Assembly (NCBI GenBank): GCA_012934845.2
Contig: WNNJ02000954.1
Location: 43,979 to 107,978, forward strand
From: Pomphorhynchus laevis
Taxonomy: Eukaryota; Acanthocephala; Palaeacanthocephala; Echinorhynchida; Pomphorhynchidae
Direction of reading: 5' to 3'
DNA: 64,000 nucleotides
Part shown: positions 43,338-56,300 of the stretch, piece after piece
How the letters are laid out: every line of letters starts with the position of its first letter
Numbering within the stretch: the stretch's first letter is position 1
The notes under the pieces: generated by a model
The model's input: only the letters and a program-made list of their open reading frames with translations
What the model was told of the DNA's origin: nothing
Database searches by the model: none
Position numbers and translations under genes: made by a program

Positions 43338-44397
43338 TATTCTTTGTATAACATACTTAGCAGATTGTAAAGCATGTCCCGCGCAGTATGTTGTAGATGC
43401 AAAACGTAAATTCGCACTCAGATTGAATAGCAGAAGATAAGATATCAAAACAAAAATTAGATGAGTAATGATAACGTTATAATGCACGCATTGATGCGTG
43501 ATGTACACAATTGCTTTGACTATACTGTGCTATAATCTAATCAAATAAAAGCAGAGACGTGAAGATGAAATGTCCATCCCAGACAATTGATGTGGATCAA
43601 TGACGAACTTAAACTCAATATCTATAAATAGCGTAATTTAATAATATTTTTTACTATCATTTTGTTTTATTTTGTGTTCTTTTAAGATCTAAAGAGGTTT
43701 TTGACAAAGCATACATAAATTAGTAATTAATAACAGCTATAAACGGATTAAACACAATAGAGAATTTGTTGAAGTTTCGGTCGAATGTTATATAATGGAT
43801 TCAGTCAAAATACAATCTATATGATGGATTTATCCAGGTAATGCATTACTTTTGTGTAATACGTTGGTTATATGTTGACGTTTTGCTTAATCACAATATT
43901 ATCTTAAAGAAGCTTCGTTTAAAATGCTTTATTTCTTATATTAATTGCCCAATATATTGCAGATTTTGCCCCATGTTTTTTAGTCGTAATATGAATGCAG
44001 CAGAATACTTATCTTATAATACCCTGTTTAGCAACACATTCGTGAAGATCGTTCAAAATAGCAAGCAACTGGTGTGCTCATATCTCTAGTTTAGAGGTTT
44101 GCTATTACTGCTTGTAAAAATATCTAATTTAAATATGATTTTTGATAAATAATAAATAATATAAATAATATTATATGAAGTATTATCTTATATTATATAT
44201 TAACTTATAAATAATATAATATGATTATTAATATAAAGTAAATCAAAAAGAACTGAAAATACAACACTACAACAAGCTCAATCAAATCAAAACATTTCAA
44301 GATGTCTGATCGTAATTACTAAGGTTAAAATCATGTAGCATGATACCGAAACAATTCGATTAAACAACATAATATCTCGTATAGTAGTGACAGCTAT
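43338..44397. other. Intergenic AT-rich DNA, nothing recognised
   Basis: No gene or repeat could be supported. The short frames at 43281-43508 and 43841-44089 have no domain features. Confidence 0.5.
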
Positions 44398-44976
44398 GAG
44401 CATATCGCACAGCGATGATTGTCGTGAGCATATCGCACTGCGATGAAATAGTGGCTCGGGGCAACTCTTTCCACGGTGAGTTGTCACAAAACTAACTAAC
44501 AAATGAACAAATGAAACTAAACTTTGTATTAATTAACACATTCTAACACTATCCTCGCAATCTAATATTTGCTCCCTTTTTCAAGAAGAACAAAATATGT
44601 ATTTTGAACTTACTCACCTCATAGAAATACTTAGAAATTACTGAAGTAAATTTCAAAAATTCCTCCTATTAAACAATTTTCTGTAGTTCAACATTGACAG
44701 CTATCTCGAACTTATTGTGAAAGACACAGAATTTAAAACAGAATAAATTAATGGTTATTGAATAATTTATATGTTCTGAGTATAATTATTTCGCATTAAA
44801 GAAATTCGTTTAAAAAATCAGAAACGAGTTGTCCTAAAATAAACGAAATACAAGTTTGGCCATCTCGTCTTGGGACGAGTTGTCCCTCACCGCTATTTCT
44901 GGAATAGTAAGAATAGTCATAAACATATCGCACTGTGATGATAGTCGTGAGCATATCACAATGTGATGATTGTCGT
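44398..44976. repeat. Palindromic repeat cluster split by a small inverted-repeat insertion
   Basis: Four copies of a ~25-base unit GAGCATATCGCACTGYGATG, itself an imperfect palindrome (ATCGC...GCGAT), lie at about 44398, 44426, 44923 and 44949. Between the second and third copies, about 44446-44898 has inverted ends (AAATAGTGGCTCGGGGCAACTC and the complement of CGAGTTGTCCCTCACCGCTA), suggesting a MITE-like insertion. Confidence 0.6.
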
Positions 44977-45076
44977 GACTAAAACGTAAATGAAAGAGGT
45001 AGCATTTGCCTCACTCTTTGCCTGTATTTAAACAATTGTGGATACTATCGTACTACTCCGTTTCTTATAGAAATTC

Positions 45077-45203
45077 GAAATAGCTACACATCGATAAGTT
45101 GTTTCAATAAATCATTGCCATTATACGGATACAAGACTGTGCCGTATCTTATTTAAATGCTAAATAGATGCACATCGATAAGTTTTTCAATAAATCATCG
45201 CCA
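45077..45203. repeat. Direct repeat, ~43 bp
   Basis: Two copies (45077-45120 and 45161-45203) share CACATCGATAAGT and CAATAAATCAT.GCCA. They lie about 0.4 kb beyond the 3' end of the SCAF-like gene; origin unknown. Confidence 0.7.
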
Positions 45204-45573
45204 GTTATCAAATAAAATTAGACATAACAAAATTTTCGAGATACAGATAAATAATATTTTTGCTTTTACATTTTGTGCAAGTTTCGAAAGAATTTTGGGT
45301 AAAATGGAAGTAACAGCAGTAGAATAATGTGGTATAAAAAGTGCCCACAGTTATTCGTCAGTAGAAAAGCATCGACACCATCATCAGTGTGTGGTCCATA
45401 TTTATATTTGTAGAAAAAATCTTTGTATTTACTCACTTTACCAATGACACTACCTATGTATATATAGATCTACCACGCAGTATTTTGTGATAATCGTCGT
45501 TCTGCGATGCCGTCCCATACACATTAATTTACTCGATAATAACACAATAAAACACTATTTATATGTACGGCAA

Positions 45574-47378
45574 TCATATCATAGTCGTTGTAGCTGGCCC
45601 TGTCTCTTGTTTTGTGTGATCGTCGTTATTTGGCAATCTTATTTCAAAATTTTCTTGGCATTTATCGGCCGGTTGTTCATGTTGTTCGGCAGAACTGACA
45701 TCAAGCCTAGTTTCAAGGCTACCACAGGATTGCTGCCGTGCTTCACACATTTTCTCATTAGAGCAGTCGTTGTCTCTGTTGGCTGCTGCAGTGTCGGCGG
45801 TGGTGATTATAGAAGGCGAACAACGTGGTGCTTTGGGGGAAGGTGAGGAAGTAGGCAGCACCTTTGCTTCTAGGTCGTCGTAAAGAACACTGTGATATTC
45901 ATTGTCGCTGTTTTGGTTGCCCATATCTTGGTTCGTTGATGACGGGCACACGGGTAGTGACGAATCCGAATGTTGCTGCTGTGTAAAGTATTCATTCTGA
46001 TTAGCCTCATGAATCGTCGCAGAATCATTACGACGACACTTAGTGTTATTATCCCCATCGTGATCTTCGGTAATAGAAGTTGTTTGTATATGCTGCTGGC
46101 CTACATTATCTTGATTTTCAGCTTTCGGCGTTTGATCAGTGCATTTAATATTAAAGTCATCATATTGTATATTTGCTGTCGGTACGAATGGTGACCCCGA
46201 TGTTGCAGGTGTGAAAGATCGTGGAGTGGTCAGAATATGGGAATGTGCAGGAAAAGGATACGGCCCATGGCGGTGGTACTGATTACCTCTATTAAATCTA
46301 AAGCTTCTGTTGCTGCCATTTCGTGGAGGGTATGGTACAGTTCCTCCTCCTGAAAAATCAGCATCTATACTTCCGCCAACTCCTCTGAACCTATGGAAAT
46401 CGTTATAGTATCTGTTCGGATTAGGGGGAGTCCATCGATATCTTTCAGTTCCACCACGACTGATATTATTGTACTGCTGATGATAATTTGTTTCATATGA
46501 AAATCGGGTGTCAATTGAAGGTGCGATATATCTGCTGGTATGCTGGTGGTATGGATATTGATTATTCGGTTCAAAGTCAGCTCGCATACATGCTTCGTAC
46601 TGTAAAGGTGGTGGTATTGGCTGTCCATATCGTGTTGAAGGTATTTGACTATTACAGTTCATTTGTTGAGAGAATTCATTTCGGTGCCTGGGTTGATAGT
46701 ATGGTTGCGGTTGCTGCCAGCAATAGTTCTGTCGTATTGGTGACAGGGCCGTTGGCGGCCGCATTGGTTGTGGTGGGCCTGGTCTATATGGTCCAAAGTC
46801 ATCTCTACCATATTCAAAGTATGACATATCTCGTTCACCAACAATTCCTTGTTGATTGATGTTCGACATAGCAACGTTTTCATTGTAATTATACTGATAG
46901 TCATTTGTCGGCGGAGCAGTAGATATTAATGGTCGTTGATGTTGAGATTGTGGCGGATGCATTTCTAAAACCATGTCATTATTACCACTGATTCTCAATT
47001 GCTGAATGCCGTCATTACCTTTGTTTTGTTGTTCAAACAAAGAACGATGCAGTGGTGATTGTTCAAGAGCAGACTCGTATGTATAATGATGTACAGTTGA
47101 CAGTTGCGATGAGTGCAAAGACTTCTGTAATGGTGATTGAGGAAGTTTCAAGGAATTTCGATGTTGATGGCCTCCATCCTGGATACTATTTTGATTGCGA
47201 TTAGAACCGTCGCAATCACTCGAAATTTGAAGAATTTCCTCTTTTCGGTTATTCTTACGATTTTCGTTGCTAGGATCATCAGTAGCAGCAGTTATTAATG
47301 CGGTGCCGCTGTTCGAACTAACAGATGTATTGTCTGTAAGATTATCACCATATTCCTTGATACATGTATATTTGTCTT
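45574..47378 (-). CDS. SCAF4/8: SCAF4/8-like terminal exon: Gln/Pro/Tyr/Arg-rich tail
   Basis: The exon is open from 47378 (EDKYTCIKEYGDN) to the stop at 45574-45576, beyond the first possible start codon. It has RPGPPQPMRPPTAL, many PYYQP/QQPQP-type segments and an Arg/Gly-rich part near YNNISRGGTERYRW and GNQYHRHGPYPF. It then becomes Asp/Ser/Gln-rich. Low complexity; typical of RNA-processing proteins. Confidence 0.82.
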
Positions 47379-50300
47379 CTAAATTTTAGAAATAATTCCT
47401 TTCAAAACTAGGTCGTCTTTAATCATATAGATAGAAATAGAAAGTCAAATAAAAGCTTACACTTTAATTTTTTACTTTAAGCTTTAATGCAATTTTAATT
47501 TTAGCTTAGTTTTTATTAAAAAATTCTAAAGAATTTAGATTGATTGACGTTATTATTTATCAATATTAACTTTTATAACGACGGATAAACTTTGATATAT
47601 TTTAAATTTATTAAAATATTTAAATTAAATTATATTTTCTTATTTAAATGAATGATTAGTTACCGTTTATATTAAATGAGTTTTTACTATATATCTATAT
47701 AAAAAATATATTTAGTACTATTTAGATACTAAATAGAAATAAATAAATAGAATACTGATCAAGATTTTCTAAATAGTAAGGAATTTGTATTTGATATTTT
47801 TTGCTACGAATGCGATCTGCAGCAAAATTACAAAATAAAAGCTTTTCTAAAGTACTACGTAAAACAACCTGTACCCGTGTCGACAAACGCATTTTTTCAA
47901 CATAAAGCAGATCAGATGAACTGTATCTACGTTTTTTATACTGCATATCAAAAGTATATTTAAAAGGTATACTATAAATATACTATAAATATAGTTAACA
48001 TATGGCATATATTTTATAAAATTTATATTGATATAACTTCGAAGTTGCTATTCGATCGAAGTTATAAACTTATTTCTAAAAAATTCATAACCAAACATTA
48101 ACAGACACATGAAAATACAAATAATTGTTTTTTTTCAATTAACATAGCAATAGCAAAGCATTCTAAGACATAAATGAAACTAAATTATTTGAAATTAAAA
48201 ATTTAATTATAAATGAAACTAAATTATTTGAAATTAAAAATTTAATTAATTAGTTGATTTAATTATATGCTAAATTACCATTTAAATGTAAAATTTAATG
48301 GCATTAATTTCAAAGAAATATATTTTAAAATTAAACTTTAAAATTTCCTATGAACCAGCATTACTTATCAGACAACATGTGATTTGTTTCTTCTACATTA
48401 AAAGAAAATTATAAATTTTTCCTGTTGTGGAATGCAGATGCATTTGCAGAAAAAGCAAATTGTGCGGATAAAATAAAACTCTATATGATCATATTGAGTT
48501 TCGGTTATTATACAAGCATATGATTCATGTTTCGATCATAATTCATATAATATTTTGGGATGGTCCTTGGATAATATCTTCTTCATCAAACGTTAAAATA
48601 CAATTTGGACTAAATCAACTTTATTCAACTAACCCAGTGTTTCTTAACCTTTTTTGAACAGCGATTCAACATTGCTCCGCTTGGTGACATCGTGACTCAA
48701 CCCGAACATTTTCTCACAAAGTGATACTAATTTTACAGATCACAAGTGTATTAAGTCCTCACGAAAGGTAAAACAACTTATTGATAATTGGGATAAATCT
48801 TAGAAACAGAATAAATGATTTTACAATAATAGCTTCGTACGAAAATGATATTACAATATAATTAATTTCAATTAATGAGATGGTTGTTCATGTTTTCTAT
48901 TCATTAATTGCAGAATCCGTGGCTCTAACTTCGATAACGCCAGTCTCGTGTGATTGATGGGTTCAAAGCTGTTCCTCGACTTCGTTTTTAATAGAGTCAA
49001 AATAGAAAAAACCTGCTCGCAAAGATAAGTTGTTGGAAAGGGCAAAATGTCATTGAGCGCTACAAATAAAAGACTTGGATACGCAATGATATGTCGAAGC
49101 CAAAAATAGTGTAATTCGTTGGCCTCAAATATTGTTTTGGCTCCGGAGTTTGACTGGAGATCTATGAGCTCATCTGCTAATTCATCATCTTCTTCGATTT
49201 TCACAAAAAAGGGTTGTTTAATCCAAAAGAAAATTTGTTTCTCATCAAGATAATGTGCGAAATGAATTTCTAATTATGACAGATGTTCCATTATATTTTT
49301 AATAAAGTCCTATGAAGCATCTGTATTTCTAAGCTTCTCACCGAGCAATATGAAATTAGCCATATTTCCTTTGACGACTCGTTTTAACCATAAGGGTTGC
49401 TTAATCATAAAGGCATGAACTTCATGGAAACAAATAATCCGATTATCATTTGATTTTTGTAATTACAAATTCAGATCGTTTATGTGTCCAAAAATATTAG
49501 CCAGGTAACACATAATGACTAAGAATTCTTTATCTTCAAACTTTTCCGACGCTTTGTGACCGATATTCCGCAAAAACACATCAATTTTATTAGACAGGCT
49601 TACCGCCATATCTAATACACGACCTCGAGAAAGCCAACGTACTTCGGTGTGAAATAACAATACGCTATGTTCCGCTCCTACTTCCTCGCAAAATGATTTA
49701 AAAATTCTATGATTAAGCGCTTTTCCCCGAATAAAATTCACAACTTGAACTACACGGCCAGAACTTCTCTGAAAGAGTCCGGCAACGTTTTTGAGCCAAG
49801 TGCCTGGCGATGATATCACAATGAATGTTAACAATATCTTGGACAACATTTTTTACTAAACTCACAAAACCTGACTTGTGCCCTAACATTGAAGGTGTAT
49901 CGTCTGTGCAGATAGAACTAATTTTGTTCCAGTCGATACCATGTGTTTTTAAGAAATCATTTAGCAATCCGAAAACGTCAGTTGCATTGGAAGTTAATTC
50001 CAACTTTGTGCAAAATAAAAACTCATTACGAAATGACACGTATTCCACATAACGAACGAAGACAAACAAATGACTCATGTTGGTGACATCCGTTGATTCC
50101 TCCAGCTGTAAACTAATTCGTACTGTGCTGCTTTCGATTCCATATACAACTTGTGTAAGGACGTCTTCGCTCATCTCAACTATTCTTGATTTGATGACAT
50201 CGTTTGATAAAGGAATATCTTTAAGCTTTTTCATTGATTCTTCTCCAAGGACCAGTTGTGTCATTTTTAGTGCAGCAGATTTAATTAGCTTTTCCCCACT

Positions 50301-53300
50301 ACAATGTGAAGCTTTTTCCCTTGCAATTATGTACGCAACTTAATAAAGAACTTCAAACACTGATTTGTCGTGTTTTACAAATAGGAATCCTCGAAGGGCT
50401 CCATTCTGGCTAATCGTGTCCTCTTTCGTTTAATTTCCTCTACTGTTCCATCCCCACCATGTACATTATTGAAGTGAATCGATATCTTAAATGCTCGCAA
50501 ACTTTCATAAGCAAGAACCGAATTACAAGTCATGCATTGCGCTCTAATTATGCCTTTATCAACAACCTTTGTGAAACCGTACTTTACAAATTTGTATTTC
50601 CAGCCTCTCTTACTCCTTGACGTCGTGATGAGATAAACAATCTGAAATTATCAATATTAAAGAAAATCTTTCATTTCATTTGAATGTTTTACCGAATATA
50701 ATGTCTGTGACTTACAAAAGCTCTTTCCGTGACCCACTTAGTGGGTCATGACCCATATGTTAAGAAACCCTAAACTAGCCAAAGAAAATGCATTTCATTA
50801 CGTTTCGCGCAAGTGTGCATTCAGAATAAAATCTAAGACACACAACACGTGTAATTAATTTTGTTACGAAAACGATTCGCCAAGTAAAAATATGTTCAGT
50901 GGTGATTTCTGGTGCGCGATCAGTTATCATCAGCTAACCAACAGGAAACATTTCACCGCGAGCGTTCTCTTCTGGCCATTTGCTTCTACTCCATTACAAT
51001 TGTAATTAAAATTAGTGTGTTTAATACCACTTAGTTGGCTATGCGCTCTTTGTCAATGTCACTGCGACGATTATTAAGTCGTAGATTTAGCGAACTTTCA
51101 TTTACATCTCCATATACTGCATTACAATGCATGTAGTTTGCAATGCATACATATTCTCCAAGAGCATAAAAGTAGTTACCCCACAGTTTATATTTAAGAT
51201 TGATTATTCTATTCGTGTATTCTTATGTAATATGCATTGTCTTGCAGCATTTCTAAAGCGGATTTATACATGGGGACTTCCACACACTGTCGAAATTGAA
51301 TTATCCACGTATAATCGAGACCGCACGGTTATTTTACAATTGATTTTATTCATTTAAATCAAACATTGCACAAATTGTAGGATCAATGTTTTTCCTGTCT
51401 GCTGGCATTGAACAATTATTTAATTGTTCAATTAATTGTTCTTAATTATCCTGACGGTCTAGTTGAAGAGCATGCTAGTCGTCTTTGTAATATTCGGGTG
51501 AACATTGCGTGCAAGTAGACATGATATTGTTATTTATATTATTATAATTTGAAAGAACAAGCATCAAAATGTTAATTATTTAACCTTTCAACAAACTAGT
51601 TTTTGCTTCAAATAATTAAAATTCTTTACATTGACAGCAAAACCTACACAATGTATACTTTACTGGTTATGGAGAAATTTAATTCTTTGGGAAATAAAAT
51701 GAGTTCGCTGTAAGCTTAGATGAAATAAATAATTAAATTATTTAATTGAGTTTAGTTACATCTAGGCTTGTTGATTAACACATTTATCAAGATTATATTT
51801 AAATGATTTCAATTATTATTAGATCTGTTTGTATTGCAAAATGATAATATTTACTCAAAATAAAACATTTCAAGAAAGACAGTACATTGGCATTTATCGT
51901 GTCTTAACTTCGCCATTATTTTGAGTCTGTGAATAAAGGAGACGAATGATGGTATGGCCATATTTTCTGGTGATGACCTATCATAGCCTTGTTTTGAAAA
52001 ATTAATGAATATAGCTTATATATAAAATTTCACGTCAATAAGTATGGCACACATACGTTGTAGTCTCGATTAAAAAATTAAGATCAATAGTTGAATTAAC
52101 GACCATATTTGGAGAAGTCAATGACCAAATCATGGAATACATCTATGATTAGTTACTTACATAGACATAATCTTTTATGATTAAGAAATTATAAAACGAA
52201 GTCGATCACAATTGAAAATCTACGTTCTGTGAGACAATATTCGTGATTTCCGTGTATTTACATATTAACATTAAGAAATTGCTAATTATTGACTTAAAAC
52301 ATTTACCTTCATCGTTGTTTACCATATCTACATTAGTCTGCGATATTTTCAGCTTCTGTGCATTCACATGCTCACTATCTCTAAAATCGTTGGCTGTAAT
52401 ATTACTACTAACTGTAGTATTTTTATCGTTCAATGTCATATCAACGAAATCGCTACTAACACTAGCGGCGGTGGCCACTTTCTCGCTACTGAAGGTTATA
52501 GGCAAATTATCTGTAGGTTTCTAAAAATAAATAAAATATAATGAAAAAGTAAATACGATGAAGCCCTAAAGAACATACCCGTTGGTGAATGTCTGGATTC
52601 GCTGTAGATCTATTAAAACGAGAAACATGTCGTTTCGAAGGAAGATTTTCAGCAGACTCAGGTCGCTTATGAACATCTGATATGGCTTTAGACGAGTGAT
52701 TATCGCATTGCTGACCTGTCGAAGAATGTTCTTGACTATTGTTGCTACTGGTATTTATCGGCAAAGGTGGAATATTTGATGGATATCGTTGAACGCATTG
52801 CCAAGCATTTTGCGCTACGTTATTATTTGGCAATGCTGCTTCTGTTGGAAACGCTTTTCCAATATCTACGATATTAGCAAACGGTGGTGGTCTAGCAGTA
52901 ATTGTAGGTAGATGCCCAACAACCCACTGTCGTTGATTAAAAATAACAGGATGGGGATTATGAACTGGCACTTGACCTGTGAAGTTAACTTGCATTCCCC
53001 CAATATGTCCAATCGTTGGCATGCCGTCATTTCGACCATCAACAACACCACTTCCCAATGTTGTTGGTGGTGGAATAATTGTTTTAAACGGTGAAGTTAT
53101 AATCGCATGTGGCTGTTGTAAACTTTCGCTATTTTGAGCAGCAAAATGTATTTGACCGAATTGAGAGTGAGAGATAAGTGATTGTTGATTTTGCGATTGA
53201 ATCGCCAACCCTCCTGCATTTGTAAATGTCCGATCCATAGATGGCGTCATCGTTATAGCAGCGGTAGAAGAAGAATCGATGTTCGTACTTGGATTAACTG

Positions 53301-56300
53301 GCCTCATTAGAATTGGCGGTAATGGAGGATGAGGCAATGGTGCTGCACCCATAGCAGAAATCTGACTAATCGTGTGTTGCTTAGCGCCTGTCATCATAGT
53401 CATTGCTCCATTGCTGTTTTGCATTGTGCCTACTTTGTCTGTAAATGTTGTTAGCTGCAAACCAGAACATCCCGAAATCGGGTCAATATTACCAATCGTT
53501 GTTACTGCTGCTTTCGCCTTAGATCTCGCTTCCTCCTCCTCTTTCACAATTTGAGCTTTCTTGAAATCATTAACTTTCTTAAGTATATCCGAAGGGGCAC
53601 CGTGCTCATCTAGCATACCACCTTCACATAAAGCAACAATTTTTGAAGCCTCGAGCTTTTTAAGATTTTCATCTATAGCTATATAGGTGCATCCATATTT
53701 TGAATCCCATGCATTATCAAATTTGTCCTTAACTCCAATATTAACAGCCCAGCATAGCTAAAAGCATTAAAATATTATTTACACTCCAGAAGAAATAAAT
53801 ACATAATAAAATTATACTCCAGAAGAAATATAACAAAATTATGAAAACAAATAAATTAACGAAAAAGCTAATTTATCTGAAACGATGTGCAGAAAAGTTA
53901 TTGTGCACACATTTTTATCTTTACTTTATTGATAATAAGTAGATGTCTAAAATATCATATTATTGTCATAATTATTTGATTTTAAAAAGCAAGGATTTGA
54001 TTTCTTGAAAACAGTATACAAAAGTAAAAGTAACAAAATCCTGTAAATCAATTAAAGTTTACAAGAATTAACAACGAAATAAAACATACACTTTAAAATA
54101 AAAGGAATTATATACAATAAAAAAATTTAATTAATTAAATTCCTTGAAAATTAAGCAAGGAGTTAAAATGAAAATACAATTAAGATCAAGAACAAAACTA
54201 TAAACGTTCAAAGATTAGAAAACCATTCTTTAAATAAAGATTGAAAATTCTATAAAAGAACTTCTAATCTAAAAAGTAAAATATTAAAATTGAAAAAATA
54301 TAAAATAAGGATTTTAAATCCTAATATTCACAGCAAGAGTAAGCAAGCAAAATATTAAAAAAGCATGCGTTAACAAAAACTCTTAAATATTGGGATTTAA
54401 AACCAAAAGCCGACCTATTAAGATATCATTAAATTAATATTTATCTATTAAGAAAGTTTTATTTTATTATATTTCCTTGTTTGTATTTATATTTATAAGC
54501 TAAAATAGATGTGGTATGAGGCATTGTTTAGAGGCATTAGGAATCTTATTTTTTCATATCTAATATGATAAATGTTTTCTTCCATAAATTGAGGTTACAT
54601 TTTATTAATCAAGAGATTTAAGAGAAATACTAATTTCGTTAGCTTAATGGATATACTTAAGCATGATTGATATTGCATTTTAAGAGTTATAACTATAAAC
54701 GCTAATAAAAATTATAATTTATAAATATAAATATATTATATATTTAATATATATTTAATATATTAAATATAAGTATATTAAATATATTATATATTTAAAT
54801 TATATATATATTATAAACGTTAAATTATTATAGTAATAAACTATTATATAAAATGAAAGCCCACAAGAAAATCAAGAATATAAACTATTAGACAATTGAT
54901 ATCTATGGGAAGTTGTAAAGTAATTTGTTTAAATTTTAGCATTACAAATTATTTACATTTCTATATTGAAGAAGCCCTTTTAGGGCGAAACGTTCGAAAA
55001 AGAGTTGCTTTCGCCGCTTTATTTTATTTTTTTGTTCTACAATATATATAAATCAGACAAATTTTCAAAAAATTGTAATGAATTAAAATTTTAAAATCTA
55101 AAACAAAATATGTAGATACCATGTAATCTATTTTTGTTATTTGTATATAATGTATATAATCATACGAGAACAAATATATGTGATATCGTATGATAATATA
55201 AATTTTAAATAGTTGATAAAGAATTATCGGAGCTGCATTTTAATAAAGGAGGAAAATTCTATTTGATATTTCGCTGACATCTGTTAGCATCTTCAGAAAA
55301 TATAACTTTCTTCATTTCTCTCAAATGATCATTAAATATAACGCAAAGGGTAAAACGATGATTCGTTTTGACATCGTTTCGATGTTCACTAATGTGTCCA
55401 CAAATAAAGCTATTAAACTAGCTGCAAAGCTATTAGAGGAAAATTCGGATGACTCCTTTAAACTTTGTTTTGAAGAGTGGACCGAATTGCTTGTCTAATG
55501 CACAAATAAAATATTTTTTGAATTTAATGAAGAGGTATATGAGCAAAATGATCATCTCGCAATGGGAAATCTGTTAACACACCTCCTTAGTAAATTATAT
55601 ATGAGAAATTGGGAATTAAATAATATCACTAAAATGGATGGAATTGCTATGTGGATTAGATCTGTCGATGAAACGTTTGCTATTTGTTATAATACAATTG
55701 ATGTACAGGACATATTAAGAGCAATAAATTGTTATTTATTATTATGCCGAATAATAAACCTGACGTAACGTTAAATATTTTGTAAAGATGTTGTAAACGA
55801 TTATTTTGTTTAAATAATCTTTTCTATTTTTATGCTTTATTTAATTTTACTAGTACTTATTATTATTTTTTTAGTTTTTCTAATTTTTTCAAATTATGTA
55901 TTTTGAATAAAAATGTTATGGTTATTATTTTTGTTTTGTTTCTAAATTATTTTGAATCATCCTTTTTATCGCGCTTTGTGTCCCTACAAAAGTTGCCGAA
56001 ATCGTGTCAACAATTCAAACATAAGTGAAAGCAGCTGGTTATCGCTAATAACAGCAGCACCTGTTCAAAGCAAATAGCGACGATCGTTTTGATTTTTTTA
56101 TATAAGCATTACATTTAAAAAACATTGTAATTTTCTGAAGATGTTAGAGATTAGCGAAATATCAAATACAATTTTCCTTCTTTCTTTTATCAAGCTCTAA
56201 TAATTCTTTATATATATTATATATGAATAACAAGACTAGACTACATGTCATCTACATATTTTGTTTTAGATTTTAAAATTTTAATTTATGATTTTTTGAA

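Larger units (their letters stand above)
55218..56214 (+). mobile_element. PLE-C: Penelope-like element fragment with inverted hammerhead-bearing ends
   Basis: Inverted ends (about 55218-55310 and 56130-56214) share AAAGAATTAT, GGAAAATT and TTTGATATTTCGCT. Each carries a hammerhead-like core pointing outward. Between them, about 55325-55768, is a decayed PLE reverse transcriptase fragment with IRFDIVSMFTNV (motif A) and a remnant of motifs B and C. Broken, with several breaks. Inverted pseudo-LTRs around a PLE are a known arrangement. Confidence 0.7.

Noticed and set aside
45487-47000. Plus-strand and alternative minus-strand frames over the SCAF4/8-like last exon (for example 45487-45846, 46488-46859)
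   Set aside because: They lie opposite or out of frame with the 1.8-kb Gln/Pro-rich exon, which joins upstream exons in phase.
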